Below are positions 37,224 to 46,133 of a stretch of 64,000 bases of DNA, one piece after another (position 1 is the first letter of the stretch; each line of letters begins with the position of its first letter). The stretch comes from JAJYKC01 sp963823105 (GTDB lineage: Bacteria; Acidobacteriota; Terriglobia; Bryobacterales; Bryobacteraceae), in contig CAWGKC010000009.1 of assembly GCA_963823105.1 (NCBI GenBank), positions 649,775 through 713,774 on the forward strand. Direction: 5' to 3'. Position numbers and translations under genes: made by a program. The notes under the pieces are model-generated. The model made no database searches. It saw only the letters and a list, made by a program, of their open reading frames with translations, and was not told where the DNA came from.

Positions 37224-38702
37224 TTAGACCGATTGCCGTTCGTATAACTCTACCAGCGTTCTTAGACGCTGGGCGATTTCGGAAGACAGGGCGCCGGGAA
37301 GGGCGCGCCAGCGCCAGTTTCCACGTATGCTGCCGGGGAGATTCATGCGGGCTTCGCTCCCGTGACCGAGGAGATCCTGAGCGGGGACGAGGGCGGTATT
37401 GGCGACGGAGGCGAGGACGGCGCGGATGAAATCCCAGTGGATTTCGCGGGCGTCGGTGTTGAGGTAGGCGCGGCAGACGGCGCGTTCGTGCTCGATTTCG
37501 GCGGCGGAGCGAGTGCTGTCGCCGATGCCCTGGCTGGTCCACCATCCGACGGTTGTGTCGTTGTCGTGGGTGCCGGTGTAGGCGACGCGCTCGCGGGGGT
37601 AATTGTGCGGGCGAAAAGAGGGGGCTTGCGGATCGCCTCCGAAGGCGAATTGAAGCACGCTCATGCCGGGGAGGCGGAAGCGCTCGCGGATGGCTTCGAC
37701 TTCGGGGGTGATGACGCCGAGATTTTCGGCGACGATGGGGAGATCGCCGAGGGCGCGTTCGAGGGCTTCGAGGAGCGGAACGCCGGGGGCTTCGATCCAG
37801 CGTCCATTGATGGCGGTGAGGTCGGAACCGGGGACTTCCCAGTAGGCTTCGAAGCCACGGAAATGATCGAGGCGAACCATGTCGAAGGTTTCGAGGGTGG
37901 CGCGCATGCGCTCGATCCACCAAGCGAAACCGGTGGATTGCATGACGTCCCAGCGATAGATGGGGTTGCCCCAAAGTTGGCCGGTGGCGCTGAAGTAATC
38001 GGGAGGGACGCCGGCGACGTGGTTGGGTGAGCCGTCGGGGGCGAGGTCGAAGAGAGAACGGTTGGCCCAGACGTCGGCGCTGTCGTGGGCGACGTAGATG
38101 GGGATATCGCCCATGACTCGGATGTGGTGGGCGTGGGCGTAGTCGCGGAGGCGCGTCCACTGTTCGAAGAATTGAAATTGGAGGAAGCGATGGAAGGCGA
38201 TGGCGTCGTCCGTGGAGGAGAGCGAGAGGTTCCAGCGGGTCCAGGAGACATTGCCGTTGGCTTCTTTGAGAGCCATGAAACGGGCGAACGGTTCGAGCCA
38301 CGCGGCGTGGCGGGCGCGGAAGTTTTCGTACGCGGGGGTGGTGGAGAAGCGGCGGAAGGCGCGTTCGAGGAGGGCGCGTTTGAAGGGGATGACGCGGGGG
38401 AAATCGACTTCGGAATCGGGGAAGGCGGGGAGATCGGCGAGATCGGCGGGGGTGAGGAGACCGGCTTCGGCGAGAGAGTCGGGGCTGATGAGTAGAGGGT
38501 TGCCGGCGAAGGCGGAGAAGCATTGGTAGGGCGAATCGCCATAGCCGGTGGGGCCGAGCGGGAGCACCTGCCAGATGGACTGGCGGGCGGAGGAGAGGAA
38601 ATCGACGAAGCGGAAAGCGGAGGGGCCGAGGTCGCCGATGCCGTAAGGGCCGGGCAGGGAAGTGGGGTGTAGGAGGACGCCGGCGGCCCTGGGAAAAATC
38701 AT
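37224..38702 (-). CDS. malQ: 4-alpha-glucanotransferase
   Basis: 492 residues from ATG 38702, start of the conserved RAAGVLLHPTSLPGPYGIGD segment. GH77 features: nucleophile Asp in DMVRLDHFRGFEAYWEVPG, acid Glu in LPIVAENLGVITPEV, and the third acid in YTGTHDNDTTVGW. Disproportionates maltodextrins in the cytoplasm. It leads the operon with the MFS transporter and secreted amylase, giving a complete route from polymer breakdown to uptake and remodelling. Confidence 0.93.
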   Translation of the reverse strand: MIFPRAAGVLLHPTSLPGPYGIGDLGPSAFRFVDFLSSARQSIWQVLPLGPTGYGDSPYQCFSAFAGNPLLISPDSLAEAGLLTPADLADLPAFPDSEVDFPRVIPFKRALLERAFRRFSTTPAYENFRARHAAWLEPFARFMALKEANGNVSWTRWNLSLSSTDDAIAFHRFLQFQFFEQWTRLRDYAHAHHIRVMGDIPIYVAHDSADVWANRSLFDLAPDGSPNHVAGVPPDYFSATGQLWGNPIYRWDVMQSTGFAWWIERMRATLETFDMVRLDHFRGFEAYWEVPGSDLTAINGRWIEAPGVPLLEALERALGDLPIVAENLGVITPEVEAIRERFRLPGMSVLQFAFGGDPQAPSFRPHNYPRERVAYTGTHDNDTTVGWWTSQGIGDSTRSAAEIEHERAVCRAYLNTDAREIHWDFIRAVLASVANTALVPAQDLLGHGSEARMNLPGSIRGNWRWRALPGALSSEIAQRLRTLVELYERQSV

Positions 38703-38788
38703 AGCGCGCTCGGTTGCCGGGACCAAAGAAGAAAAGGCGGAATTGCGTCTGGGGAGGGGGAGTTGGCTGTGTTTTGATTGGGTTGGGC

Positions 38789-38840
38789 CGTGACGGAGAG
38801 GCGTGACGGAAACCAGATTTTTGGGCGATGTTCCGTCACG
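38789..38840 (-). promoter_or_regulatory. GTGACGGA repeat cluster upstream of malQ (possible operator)
   Basis: CGTGACGGA occurs at 38789-38797 and, as CGTGACGGAA, at 38802-38811; the latter is perfectly inverted at 38831-38840 (TTCCGTCACG) across 19 bases. The cluster lies 87-138 bp upstream of the malQ start. Three half-sites in this position suit a sugar-responsive repressor; a transcribed hairpin is the alternative. Confidence 0.4.
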
Positions 38841-38844
38841 TTTC

Positions 38845-39788
38845 GGGTGCATGGGTCGCTGATCGCGCCCATGGCGACGGTGGAGTCGAGGGCGGAGCGG
38901 GAATCGAGTTGGAGTGGCGGCTGCATTCACTGGAGATTATACGCGACGAGAGCAAGGGGAAGAGGTTCAAAGCGACGTTAAGCGATTGAAAGACAAAAGG
39001 AATGCGGGGTAATCGCACGGTGTGACCGCATTTATGTTACAGCGAAGAACTAACTACAGTCTCAATTGGCGACAAGTTAGAAGCGAGATTGTGGTCACGG
39101 CATATCATAGCCAGCGGGCTGCCGATGAACTTTAGATTCCTGGACGGAAATTCATAGACAGTTATACTTCAACACTTTTGGCGCGCGTAACATTGTTACG
39201 TCGACGATGCAGTGGCAAGGAAGCCGTAAGTGTTTTTGCTTTGCCGTTCCGATCCGATTTGCTTTCTTCCCTTCATTTCCTTTGTTTCCACTAATAATTT
39301 GGTGCAACGTTGCGTTTTTACGAAGATCAAAAACCCGTTCATTTGCCCTTGCACAGGTTAGGGACCGCGTCAAACGCGAGCGGCCAGCGCCCACCTTTTT
39401 GCATTCGCGATCTCCCTTGTCTAGAATGGAGACCGCTTAGCGGCGAGGACGAAGATGATCAGTCGTCTCGCTCTTGGTTACACGATAGCGCGGGGGAAGA
39501 AAAAAACGAGCGGCGGAATTCGCGAATGGCGTGTAAGGTATTGAGGGGGAAGGAGAAGAAATATTTTTGGGGACTGTGATCCGCCCCGGCGCCGCTGCGC
39601 GGCGCCCACCAGGGCGGATGAAAATGGGGCAGACTGACAGGTTTGAGATCCTGGAACTGGATCCGTTGCGAATCAAGAGGCCGATTGTCAGTTGGTGGTA
39701 TATCAGGGCCCGCGTGTGAACCCGGTCAGGGCACGCTTATTGGAACCAGCAACTGTTGTCTCCGCAAATCCAGGCAAGGTAGGTTTTG
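38845..39788. other. gene-free, less GC-rich stretch
   Basis: No reading frame here has a recognisable domain, a ribosome site or codon use like its neighbours, and the base composition is visibly more A/T-rich than the flanks, especially 39000-39350. It holds one strong hairpin near its right end (listed separately). It could be a decayed insertion, a regulatory leader or an RNA gene; I cannot distinguish these. Confidence 0.5.
39580..39618. repeat. REP-like palindromic hairpin
   Basis: Nested perfect arms: TCCGCCC (39580-39586) with GGGCGGA (39612-39618), and GGCGCCGC (39588-39595) with GCGGCGCC (39599-39606) around a TGC loop. No T-run follows on either strand, so a repetitive extragenic palindrome is likelier than a terminator. 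Confidence 0.6.
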
Positions 39789-40178
39789 TTAGTTATTGAA
39801 AGAACAGGGCCGCGAGGGTGGAGATTTTCGTAGTACGGCGAGTTGTTGGCGATGGAATCGTGTGAAACCGGATCGTTTGTTTCGAGCGAGAATACGCTCG
39901 CGGCGTTTCAGGGTGGGAAGCGCTCCGATCGACTTCCCGGCCTTCTTCCGGGCAACGCGCAGTTCGTAGAGACTCTGTAGGTTGAGCCAGAACTGGGCGC
40001 TGGCGCCAAAGAAATGAGCGAGGCGCAAGGCCGTGTCGCCGGTGACGGCGCGCTGGCCGTTCAAGATTCCAGTGATGCGGTTGGGGGGCACGTCGAGCTG
40101 GTGCGCGAGCCTGGTGGCGCTCATGCCGAGTTCTCGTAATTCTTCGGCCAAGTGTACTCCCGGATGGATGGCGGTCAC
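39789..40178 (-). CDS. higA: HigA-type antitoxin (XRE family)
   Basis: 129 residues from GTG 40178, chosen because AIHPGVHLAEELRELGMSAT is the normal family start and TAAGGAG lies upstream; a TTG at 40211 would lie inside the HigB remnant. Helix-turn-helix LAHQLDVPPNRITGILNGQR, then TGDTALRLAHFFGASAQFWL and NLQSLYEL, the HigA signature. The last ~30 residues (after about residue 95) are an atypical extension. The usual toxin partner just upstream has been reduced to 38 codons, so this is an orphan antitoxin. Confidence 0.82.
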   Translation of the reverse strand: MTAIHPGVHLAEELRELGMSATRLAHQLDVPPNRITGILNGQRAVTGDTALRLAHFFGASAQFWLNLQSLYELRVARKKAGKSIGALPTLKRRERILARNKRSGFTRFHRQQLAVLRKSPPSRPCSFNN

Positions 40179-40194
40179 AGCGATGGATTTCTCC

Positions 40195-40311
40195 TTAGCG
40201 ATAGTCAACAAGCTGGACTTTCGATGCCGGGTTCTCGATTCCAGAGAACGCCGCCACCCTTTTTCCGGCGGCGAAGTCTTGCGTACGCTTGTCTCGATAG
40301 CCGGCGATCAT
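40195..40311 (-). pseudogene. HigB toxin vestige with internal deletion
   Basis: A 38-codon frame from ATG 40311 to TAA 40195 reads MIAGYRDKRTQDFAAGKRVA and ends KVQLVDYR. HigB toxins begin with M-I-x-S-[FY]-x-D-K-x-T-x-x-F and end with V-x-[IL]-V-D-Y-[HR] about 90 residues later. Both ends survive and the catalytic middle is missing, apparently in frame. Its stop sits 17 bases before the higA GTG, the normal operon spacing. The peptide cannot be an active RelE-fold RNase. Confidence 0.7.
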
Positions 40312-40368
40312 CCACAATGCCACCCTTCATTATGCGTTACGTCAAGCGTATCGTTTCCGCAGAAGACC

Positions 40369-40587
40369 CTACTCGCCCGGCTTTCCTCCAGGCTTGAGCG
40401 GGACGAGTTCGATCCGGAAGGCACACGGGACCGCGGCGGATTGCGCGACTGGCAATGTTTTGCCTTCTTCCAGGAGACATTGCGCGAGGTCTTCGATTGC
40501 GCTGGCGCCGGGGAAGTCGAAGGTTTCGGCAACCACCACTTCGCCGGCCGCGCGGGGAAGATGCGCGGCGACATGGTAGCGGAGCAT
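40369..40587 (-). CDS. possible small hypothetical protein
   Basis: 72 residues from ATG 40587: LRYHVAAHLPRAAGEVVVAE, then ASAIEDLAQCLLEEGKTLPV and a strand AFRIELVPLKPG. Composition is protein-like and the residues alternate as in a small alpha/beta fold, but no family is recognised and the ribosome site is weak. It may be the first gene before the HigB vestige. Confidence 0.35.
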   Translation of the reverse strand: MLRYHVAAHLPRAAGEVVVAETFDFPGASAIEDLAQCLLEEGKTLPVAQSAAVPCAFRIELVPLKPGGKPGE

Positions 40588-40657
40588 CGACAGGGCCTGT
40601 AGGGAGCGGGAACCGGCCGTGCCGGCCTGTAAGCCGGCGCCGCGCTAAAATCTACCA

Positions 40658-42091
40658 ATGTCCTCCGAAAAGACCAAGCGCGTGCTGGCCGTCGCACCGA
40701 TGCCGCCGGAAAAAATCGCCTACGCGCTGGCGCGATACAGCCGCTCGCCGGACTCCATTCGCGAGTCGATCGAATGGGTGCGCACCCACGATTCGCAGAA
40801 GTTCCTGGAGAGTTTCTATTTTCAATATGGGCACGCCTCCATCGCCGACCTGGGGCACGTCGTGCTCTGTTTCGAAGGCATCTCCGAACTTGCGGCCACC
40901 GAAGCCGAGGACGAATCGCTATGGGATGGACAGGCCCGTTCGTCGCGGTATCAGAATTTCTCCCGCTCCGGGGCGATTACGCCGCCGGAATTCGATGCGA
41001 GCGAGGCCGGGCGGTACACGGCGGCGGTGGAGGGTCTGCTCGCGGCTTACGCCTCAATTCACGCTCGGACGCTTGACGATTTGCGGGACCGCCTTCCGCG
41101 CCCGGAGGCCATGAAACCGGACGCTTACCAACGCAATCTCACCGCGCGGGCATTCGACGTCGCCCGTTATCTTCTCCCCTTCGGCGTGCCTACGGGCGTC
41201 GGACAAGTCACCAGCATACGCACTCTGGAGCGCCAGATTCGGCGCTTGAAAGCTTCGCCCTACGCCGAGCTCCGCTCGCTTGCGGAGGAAATCGCCGCCG
41301 CCTGCGCCGCGTCTCCGGATTGCGTGTGGGATCGATCCAACACGGAGCCGGTCGCTCCCACGCTGGCACGCCACGTCGAACCGGACGAGCACGCCGCCCG
41401 CTCCCGCGCCGATCTGGCGCAATGGGCGGCTCAAAATCTTCCCGCCGCTAGCGCCGATGCGCCGCGCGACGTGGATCTTCTTCGCCCCGCCCACGTGCCG
41501 TCCGACATCGCCGCGACCCTTCTTTACCCGGTAACGAATCGTCCCTATCGCCAGCTTTACGAATTCGCCCGCTCGGCCTCCGAAGCGCTGCGGCGCGAAA
41601 TTATCGATGCCGCTACGCAATCCCGAACCCGCCGCGACGATTTGTCTCGCGGTTTTCGAGGCGGCCTCTACGTCTACGACCTCGTAATGGACATCGGCGC
41701 GTACCGCGATCTGCACCGCCACCGCCGCTGCCAGCAGTTCCGCCAGGAATATTCGACGGCGCTCGGTTACTCGACGCCCAAGGCGATCCACGAGGCCGGC
41801 TTGACGGAGGAGTTTAGCGGCGCGATGGGCACGGCGATGGCCTCCGCCGATGCGCTTCCCGCCCCCGGCGCTCATTATCTGCTTCCCTTCGGCACACGTT
41901 CCCGCTTTCTCTTCAAAATGGATTTCGCCGAGGCCGAATATATCTCGCGGCTTCGCTCCGGCGTCAAAGGCCACTTTAGCTATCGCGAAATCGCGTGGCG
42001 GATGAAGGAAGAGATGGAGCGGCTGGAACCGGAGCTCGGCCGCCTTATCGACGCCACGCCGCCGTGGATCGAAGATCCATTGCAACGGTAA
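40658..42091 (+). CDS. tandem ThyX-like (FAD-dependent thymidylate synthase) protein
   Basis: 477 residues, about twice the usual ThyX length, with two ThyX-like halves. The first has QYGHASIADLGHVVLCFEGI (57-76) and SSRYQNF (95-101). The second has RHRRCQQFRQEYS starting at 354, reminiscent of the ThyX motif RHR-x7-S but with nine residues before the serine, and VKGHFSYREIAWRMKEEM near the end. FAD/dUMP chemistry is the family role, but the altered motif means activity on dUMP is uncertain; such long forms may have another function. No other thymidylate synthase is seen in the window. Confidence 0.72.
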   Translation: MSSEKTKRVLAVAPMPPEKIAYALARYSRSPDSIRESIEWVRTHDSQKFLESFYFQYGHASIADLGHVVLCFEGISELAATEAEDESLWDGQARSSRYQNFSRSGAITPPEFDASEAGRYTAAVEGLLAAYASIHARTLDDLRDRLPRPEAMKPDAYQRNLTARAFDVARYLLPFGVPTGVGQVTSIRTLERQIRRLKASPYAELRSLAEEIAAACAASPDCVWDRSNTEPVAPTLARHVEPDEHAARSRADLAQWAAQNLPAASADAPRDVDLLRPAHVPSDIAATLLYPVTNRPYRQLYEFARSASEALRREIIDAATQSRTRRDDLSRGFRGGLYVYDLVMDIGAYRDLHRHRRCQQFRQEYSTALGYSTPKAIHEAGLTEEFSGAMGTAMASADALPAPGAHYLLPFGTRSRFLFKMDFAEAEYISRLRSGVKGHFSYREIAWRMKEEMERLEPELGRLIDATPPWIEDPLQR

Positions 42092-42269
42092 TTTTGCGGT
42101 CGCACGCAATTTTTTCCATGACCTCAGCGGGTGCCGAGCAAATCCTCCGGCAACCCACAGCCCCCACACGCCGTAAGTCATTCATTCTCCATACGGGTTC
42201 TCATGGCAGCCCGATTGCTACGAGGAGATTCCGAAGCCGTTGACAGCACCCCAACGGGTATCGGAGGAG

Positions 42270-42314
42270 GGGGAAGAGATGCCGCATCGCATGGAGATCC
42301 GGCGCCTCTTCCCC
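42270..42314 (-). terminator. hairpin downstream of the sigma-54 regulator
   Basis: GGGGAAGAG (42270-42278) pairs with CTCTTCCCC (42306-42314), with an inner GCCG/CGGC pairing. It lies 23 bp beyond the stop of the minus-strand regulator. No T-run follows, so it is a weak or factor-dependent terminator at best. The rest of 42092-42336 shows no gene. Confidence 0.4.
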
Positions 42315-42336
42315 TAAGAAATTTCTCCGGCCTTCG

Positions 42337-43350
42337 TCACGCTCCCGCCGCCTGCGCAAAGATACCCGCGGTGTCCAGACTTCGCAGCTTCGCGGTCAGA
42401 GTGGTCCGCTTCAAGCGCAACAGTTCCGCGGCCAATGTCTTATTGCCGCCCGTCTTCTTCAGCGCCTGTTCCAGAATGTCGCGCTCGATGGTGCCCACCG
42501 TCTCCTCGAAATCCAATCCGCTCTCCGGCAGTTCCAAGAGGCTCTCCGCCGGAAGCGCCGCAGCCTTCGGCGCCATCGCCGCCAGCGGCGCGAAATCGGC
42601 GGCGAACAGCGCCTGGCGCTCGCCACTCAAGGCCACCGCCATCTCGATCGCGTTTTCCAGTTGCCGCACGTTGCCCGGCCAGTTCAGGCCGCACAACAGT
42701 TCGATCGCCTCCGAGGTGACTTCCTTCCCCGGCAGATTCTCCTCGCGGCAAATCCGCTCCACGAAATGCCGCACCAGCGGTGGAATGTCCTCCTTGCGAT
42801 CGCGCAAGGGCGCGACATGGATCGGCACCACGTTCAGCCGGTAATATAGATCTTCGCGGAACTTTCCTTCCCCCACCCGCGCCGCCAAATCGGCGTTCGT
42901 CGCCGCGATCACCCGCACATCCACACGCATCGTTTCTGAGCTTCCCAAGCGCTCGAACTCCCGCTCCTGCAGCACGCGCAGCAGCTTGGATTGCACGCTT
43001 AACGGCATCTCGCCCACCTCGTCCAGAAAGAGCGTTCCTCCGTGCGCCTGCTCGAATCGTCCTACGCGCTGGTTCAGCGCTCCCGTGAACGCTCCGCGCA
43101 TGTGGCCGAACAATTCCGCTTCGAGCAGACTCTCCGGAAGCGCCGCGCAGTTCAACGCGACCATCTTGCGCCCGGCGCGAGGGCTGGCCATGTGAATCGC
43201 CCGCGCCACCACTTCTTTGCCCGTTCCCGTCTCTCCGCCGATCAACACCGTGCAGCGGCGCCCCGCCACGAGGCGGATCGTCTCGACGACCTCCCGCATC
43301 CAGCGGCTCTGGGCGATGATCCCGTCCCCCCACGTTGTTTGCTCAGCCAT
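42337..43350 (-). CDS. sigma-54-dependent activator lacking a sensor domain
   Basis: 337 residues. AAA+ core with Walker A GGETGTGKEVV, GAFTGA in FGHMRGAFTGALNQRVG, Walker B GGTLFLDEVGEM, VIAATNADL and FREDLYYRLNVVPIHV, then LNWPGNVRQLENAIE. C-terminal Fis-type helix-turn-helix KKTGGNKTLAAELLRLKRTT. Only ~15 residues precede the core, so there is no receiver, PAS or GAF input. Divergent from coaD; its targets are unknown. Confidence 0.88.
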   Translation of the reverse strand: MAEQTTWGDGIIAQSRWMREVVETIRLVAGRRCTVLIGGETGTGKEVVARAIHMASPRAGRKMVALNCAALPESLLEAELFGHMRGAFTGALNQRVGRFEQAHGGTLFLDEVGEMPLSVQSKLLRVLQEREFERLGSSETMRVDVRVIAATNADLAARVGEGKFREDLYYRLNVVPIHVAPLRDRKEDIPPLVRHFVERICREENLPGKEVTSEAIELLCGLNWPGNVRQLENAIEMAVALSGERQALFAADFAPLAAMAPKAAALPAESLLELPESGLDFEETVGTIERDILEQALKKTGGNKTLAAELLRLKRTTLTAKLRSLDTAGIFAQAAGA

Positions 43351-43511
43351 CCAAAGTCCTCATGAATCTATCCGTCGCACTTCCATCGACTGTTAGCCGG
43401 TTTTCTTTAGGGGAATGACGGCTGATTCGCCGAATCTTCGAACGCTTAGTCTCACTTAGACCGCGGGAGTAGCCGCCCGCCGCCCCCTTAAGATCGATAG
43501 AATCGTAGAAC

Positions 43512-44048
43512 TTGCCCGCGCCACGCCATTCCGCCAAACACCATTCCGTCGTCGCCATCTATCCCGGCTCGTTCGACCCGCCCACCAACGGGCACCTGGA
43601 CCTTATTGAGCGCGGCTCGCGCCTCGCCGACGAATTCGTCGTCGCCATTCTCCGCAACGAGGAAAAACGCGTCCTCTTCTCCGTGGAAGAACGGATGGAG
43701 ATGCTGCGGGAAGCCGTCGCCCCGCATTCCAACATCGTGGTCGAATCGTTCGACGGCCTCCTGGCCGACTACGCCGCCAAGCGGGGCGCGCGGCTCATCG
43801 TCCGCGGCATCCGCGCCGTCTCCGATTACGAATACGAGTTGCAAATGGCGCTGATGAACCGCCGCCTCCGGCCCGAAGTGGAAACCGTGTTCCTGATGGC
43901 CGCCGAGGCGTACTCCTTCCTGAGCTCGCGGCTGGTAAAAGAAGTGATCGGTTTGGGGGGCAATATCCACGGCCTCGTCCCGCCGGCCATCGAAGAGCGG
44001 CTGAAACTTCGCCTCCAGCGGGAAAAGTCGCTCCCGTTCGTTCGATAA
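43512..44048 (+). CDS. coaD: phosphopantetheine adenylyltransferase
   Basis: 178 residues; TTG 43512 is the earliest plausible start, and no ATG lies between it and the conserved region. VVAIYPGSFDPPTNGHLDLI carries the nucleotidyltransferase (T/H)xGH motif, followed by RGIRAVSDYEYELQMALMNR and the SSRLVKEVIGLGG end motif. Adenylates 4'-phosphopantetheine in coenzyme A synthesis. Eight bases before the aminotransferase ATG, so probably co-transcribed. Confidence 0.92.
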   Translation: MPAPRHSAKHHSVVAIYPGSFDPPTNGHLDLIERGSRLADEFVVAILRNEEKRVLFSVEERMEMLREAVAPHSNIVVESFDGLLADYAAKRGARLIVRGIRAVSDYEYELQMALMNRRLRPEVETVFLMAAEAYSFLSSRLVKEVIGLGGNIHGLVPPAIEERLKLRLQREKSLPFVR

Positions 44049-44056
44049 TAGAAGAA

Positions 44057-45271
44057 ATGTCCGCAACAACTTCTTCCCTCGCGCAAGCCGCCGAACAGAG
44101 TCTGGCCGAGCGCATATCCAGGATCAGCGAATCCTCCACCATGAAAGTGGCCGCCGAGGCCGGGCGCCTGCGCGCAGCGGGCGTCGACGTCGTCGATTTC
44201 GGCGCCGGCGAACCGGACTTCCCCACGCCGGAGAACATCAAGCAGGCCGCCATCCGCGCCATCGACGCCAACTTCACCAAGTACACCGCGGCGGGCGGAA
44301 CGCTGGAGCTGAAGCAGGCGGTTTGCGAGCGGCACAAGACCGACTACGGAACCAACTATTCGCCGGCCGAGTGCCTGATCACCGTGGGAGGGAAGCATGC
44401 GATTTTCAACCTGACCCAGGCGATGATCGATCCCGGCGACGAAGTGGTCATCCCGGTTCCGTACTGGGTCACCTATCAGGACGTCGTCAATTTCGCCGGC
44501 GGCCGCTGCGTCTTCGTCCCCACCGACGAGGCCCAAGGCTTCACCTTCACCGCCGCGGCGCTGGAGCCTTACATCACTCCGAAAACGAAGTTGATGATCG
44601 TGAACTCGCCGTCGAATCCCAGCGGCGCCGTGCTCAGCCGCGAGGAGTTCGGCCGCATCCACCAGCTTGCCTCCAAACACGGCGTCTGGCTGCTCACCGA
44701 CGAGTGCTATTGCCGTTTTCTCTACGACGACGAACCGTTCTCGATCGCCGCCGCTCCGGGAGCCAGGGACAATGTCGTCGTCGCCGGCTCGCTGTCGAAA
44801 ACCTATTCGATGACCGGCTGGCGCATTGGCTTCGTCCTCGGCCCCAAGCCCATCATTCACGGGATGGCGATGTTGCAGAGCCACTCCACGTCGAACCCCA
44901 CCTCCATCTCGCAGAAGGCCGCCGTCGAGGCCTTGCGCGGATCTCAGGACTCCATTCCCATCATGCTCGCCGAATACCGCCGCCGCCGCGACTTCGTCCT
45001 CGCCCGGCTGCGCGCGATCCCAGGCATTCGAATCGTCGAGCCGAAGGGCGCCTTCTACGCGTATCCCAACGTCTCCGTCGCTTTCCACGAAGGCATCGAT
45101 TCCTCGTTCGCCTTCGCCGACCGGCTGCTCGCCGAAGCGCACGTCGCCGTCGTCCCCGGCGAGGCGTTTGGCACTACGCAACACGTACGCATATCTTACG
45201 CCACGTCGATCGAAGAACTCGCCCGCGGCCTCGACCGCATCGAGGTCTTCGTGCGGCGGTACTCGGCGTGA
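44057..45271 (+). CDS. pyridoxal-phosphate aminotransferase (aspartate aminotransferase type)
   Basis: 404 residues, fold-type I class I/II. PLP lysine K248 in GSLSKTYSMTGWRIG, substrate/PLP residues in FGAGEPDFPTPENI and NSPSNPSGAVLSREEF, and the C-terminal RISYATSIEELARGLDRI with the carboxylate-binding arginine. Best match is the AspB-like aspartate/prephenate group. Its TGA overlaps the GTG of the next gene. Confidence 0.88.
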   Translation: MSATTSSLAQAAEQSLAERISRISESSTMKVAAEAGRLRAAGVDVVDFGAGEPDFPTPENIKQAAIRAIDANFTKYTAAGGTLELKQAVCERHKTDYGTNYSPAECLITVGGKHAIFNLTQAMIDPGDEVVIPVPYWVTYQDVVNFAGGRCVFVPTDEAQGFTFTAAALEPYITPKTKLMIVNSPSNPSGAVLSREEFGRIHQLASKHGVWLLTDECYCRFLYDDEPFSIAAAPGARDNVVVAGSLSKTYSMTGWRIGFVLGPKPIIHGMAMLQSHSTSNPTSISQKAAVEALRGSQDSIPIMLAEYRRRRDFVLARLRAIPGIRIVEPKGAFYAYPNVSVAFHEGIDSSFAFADRLLAEAHVAVVPGEAFGTTQHVRISYATSIEELARGLDRIEVFVRRYSA

Positions 45272-46104
45272 CGGCGCCGCGGCGTCTTAGCGCCGAGTTC
45301 AAAGAAAAAGTCTGGGGCACGACGAATCTGTCTCCGTGGTTCCCCGATTCCACGGTGAAAATCGGCGAGGTCTGGTTCACCGATTCTCTCCCCGGCCAGC
45401 CGGAGCTGCCGCTGTTAACCAAGTTCGTTCTCACCTCCGGGCAGCTTTCGGTCCAGGTGCATCCCGGCGACGAGTTCGCCGCCGAGCACGAGCACAGCCC
45501 CGGCAAAACCGAAATGTGGCACGTGCTGCGCGCGGAGCCCGGCGCGCGGGTCGCCCTCGGTTTTCGCGAGCCGATCACCAGGGCGCGATTGGTCGAAGCC
45601 TCGCTCAGCGGCGAGATCGAACATCTCCTGCAGTGGTACGATGCCGCTGCCGGCGACACGTATTTCGTTCCCGCGGGGACCGTTCACGCCATCGGCGCGG
45701 GTCTGGCCGTCTGCGAAATTCAACAGCAATCCGACATCACTTACCGGCTCTACGACTATGGCCGCCCGCGCGAATTGCATCTTGAAAAAGGCGCGGCGGT
45801 CGCCGATCTCGGCACTCACCCCGGCAAACAGCCCGCCGTTCCTCGCACCGACGGCTCTCAGGTGCTGGTTGAATGCCGGTACTTCCGCGCCGAACTGCTT
45901 ACGGTGGCGGCCGGGCTGCGCTTCACGCCCCGTTCGGCGAGCCTCGAGCTGCTCATCGTGCTCGAAGGCTCCGGCGTCCTCGACGGCCAGTGCTTTCAAG
46001 CGGGTCAAGGCTGGCTCGTCCCCGCCGCCGCGCCGCCGTTCCTTATCGCGACCCACGGCCCCTGCCGCTTCCTTCGCACGTTCGTCCCTTCGAAAACCGG
46101 ATAA
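45268..46104 (+). CDS. manA: class I mannose-6-phosphate isomerase
   Basis: 278 residues from GTG 45268, overlapping the aminotransferase stop (GTGA). VWGTTNLSPW, QLSVQVHPGDEFAAEHEHSP with the zinc-binding HPxD/E region, KTEMWHVLRAEPGA, and YFVPAGTVHAIGAGLAVCEI identify the cupin-fold isomerase. Interconverts mannose-6-P and fructose-6-P, feeding sugar-nucleotide or mannose metabolism. Confidence 0.87.
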   Translation: MTAPRRLSAEFKEKVWGTTNLSPWFPDSTVKIGEVWFTDSLPGQPELPLLTKFVLTSGQLSVQVHPGDEFAAEHEHSPGKTEMWHVLRAEPGARVALGFREPITRARLVEASLSGEIEHLLQWYDAAAGDTYFVPAGTVHAIGAGLAVCEIQQQSDITYRLYDYGRPRELHLEKGAAVADLGTHPGKQPAVPRTDGSQVLVECRYFRAELLTVAAGLRFTPRSASLELLIVLEGSGVLDGQCFQAGQGWLVPAAAPPFLIATHGPCRFLRTFVPSKTG

Positions 46105-46133
46105 ACTGAAAGTAGAGCGCACAACCGCTCGGA

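Noticed and set aside
36014..37429. Plus-strand frame opposite the MFS transporter
   Set aside because: Glu/Gly/Asp-rich mirror of a hydrophobic membrane protein gene; no domain.
39152..39440. Overlapping small frames on both strands in the gene-free stretch
   Set aside because: No ribosome sites, no recognisable domain, and Cys/Phe/Arg-rich composition unlike neighbouring proteins.
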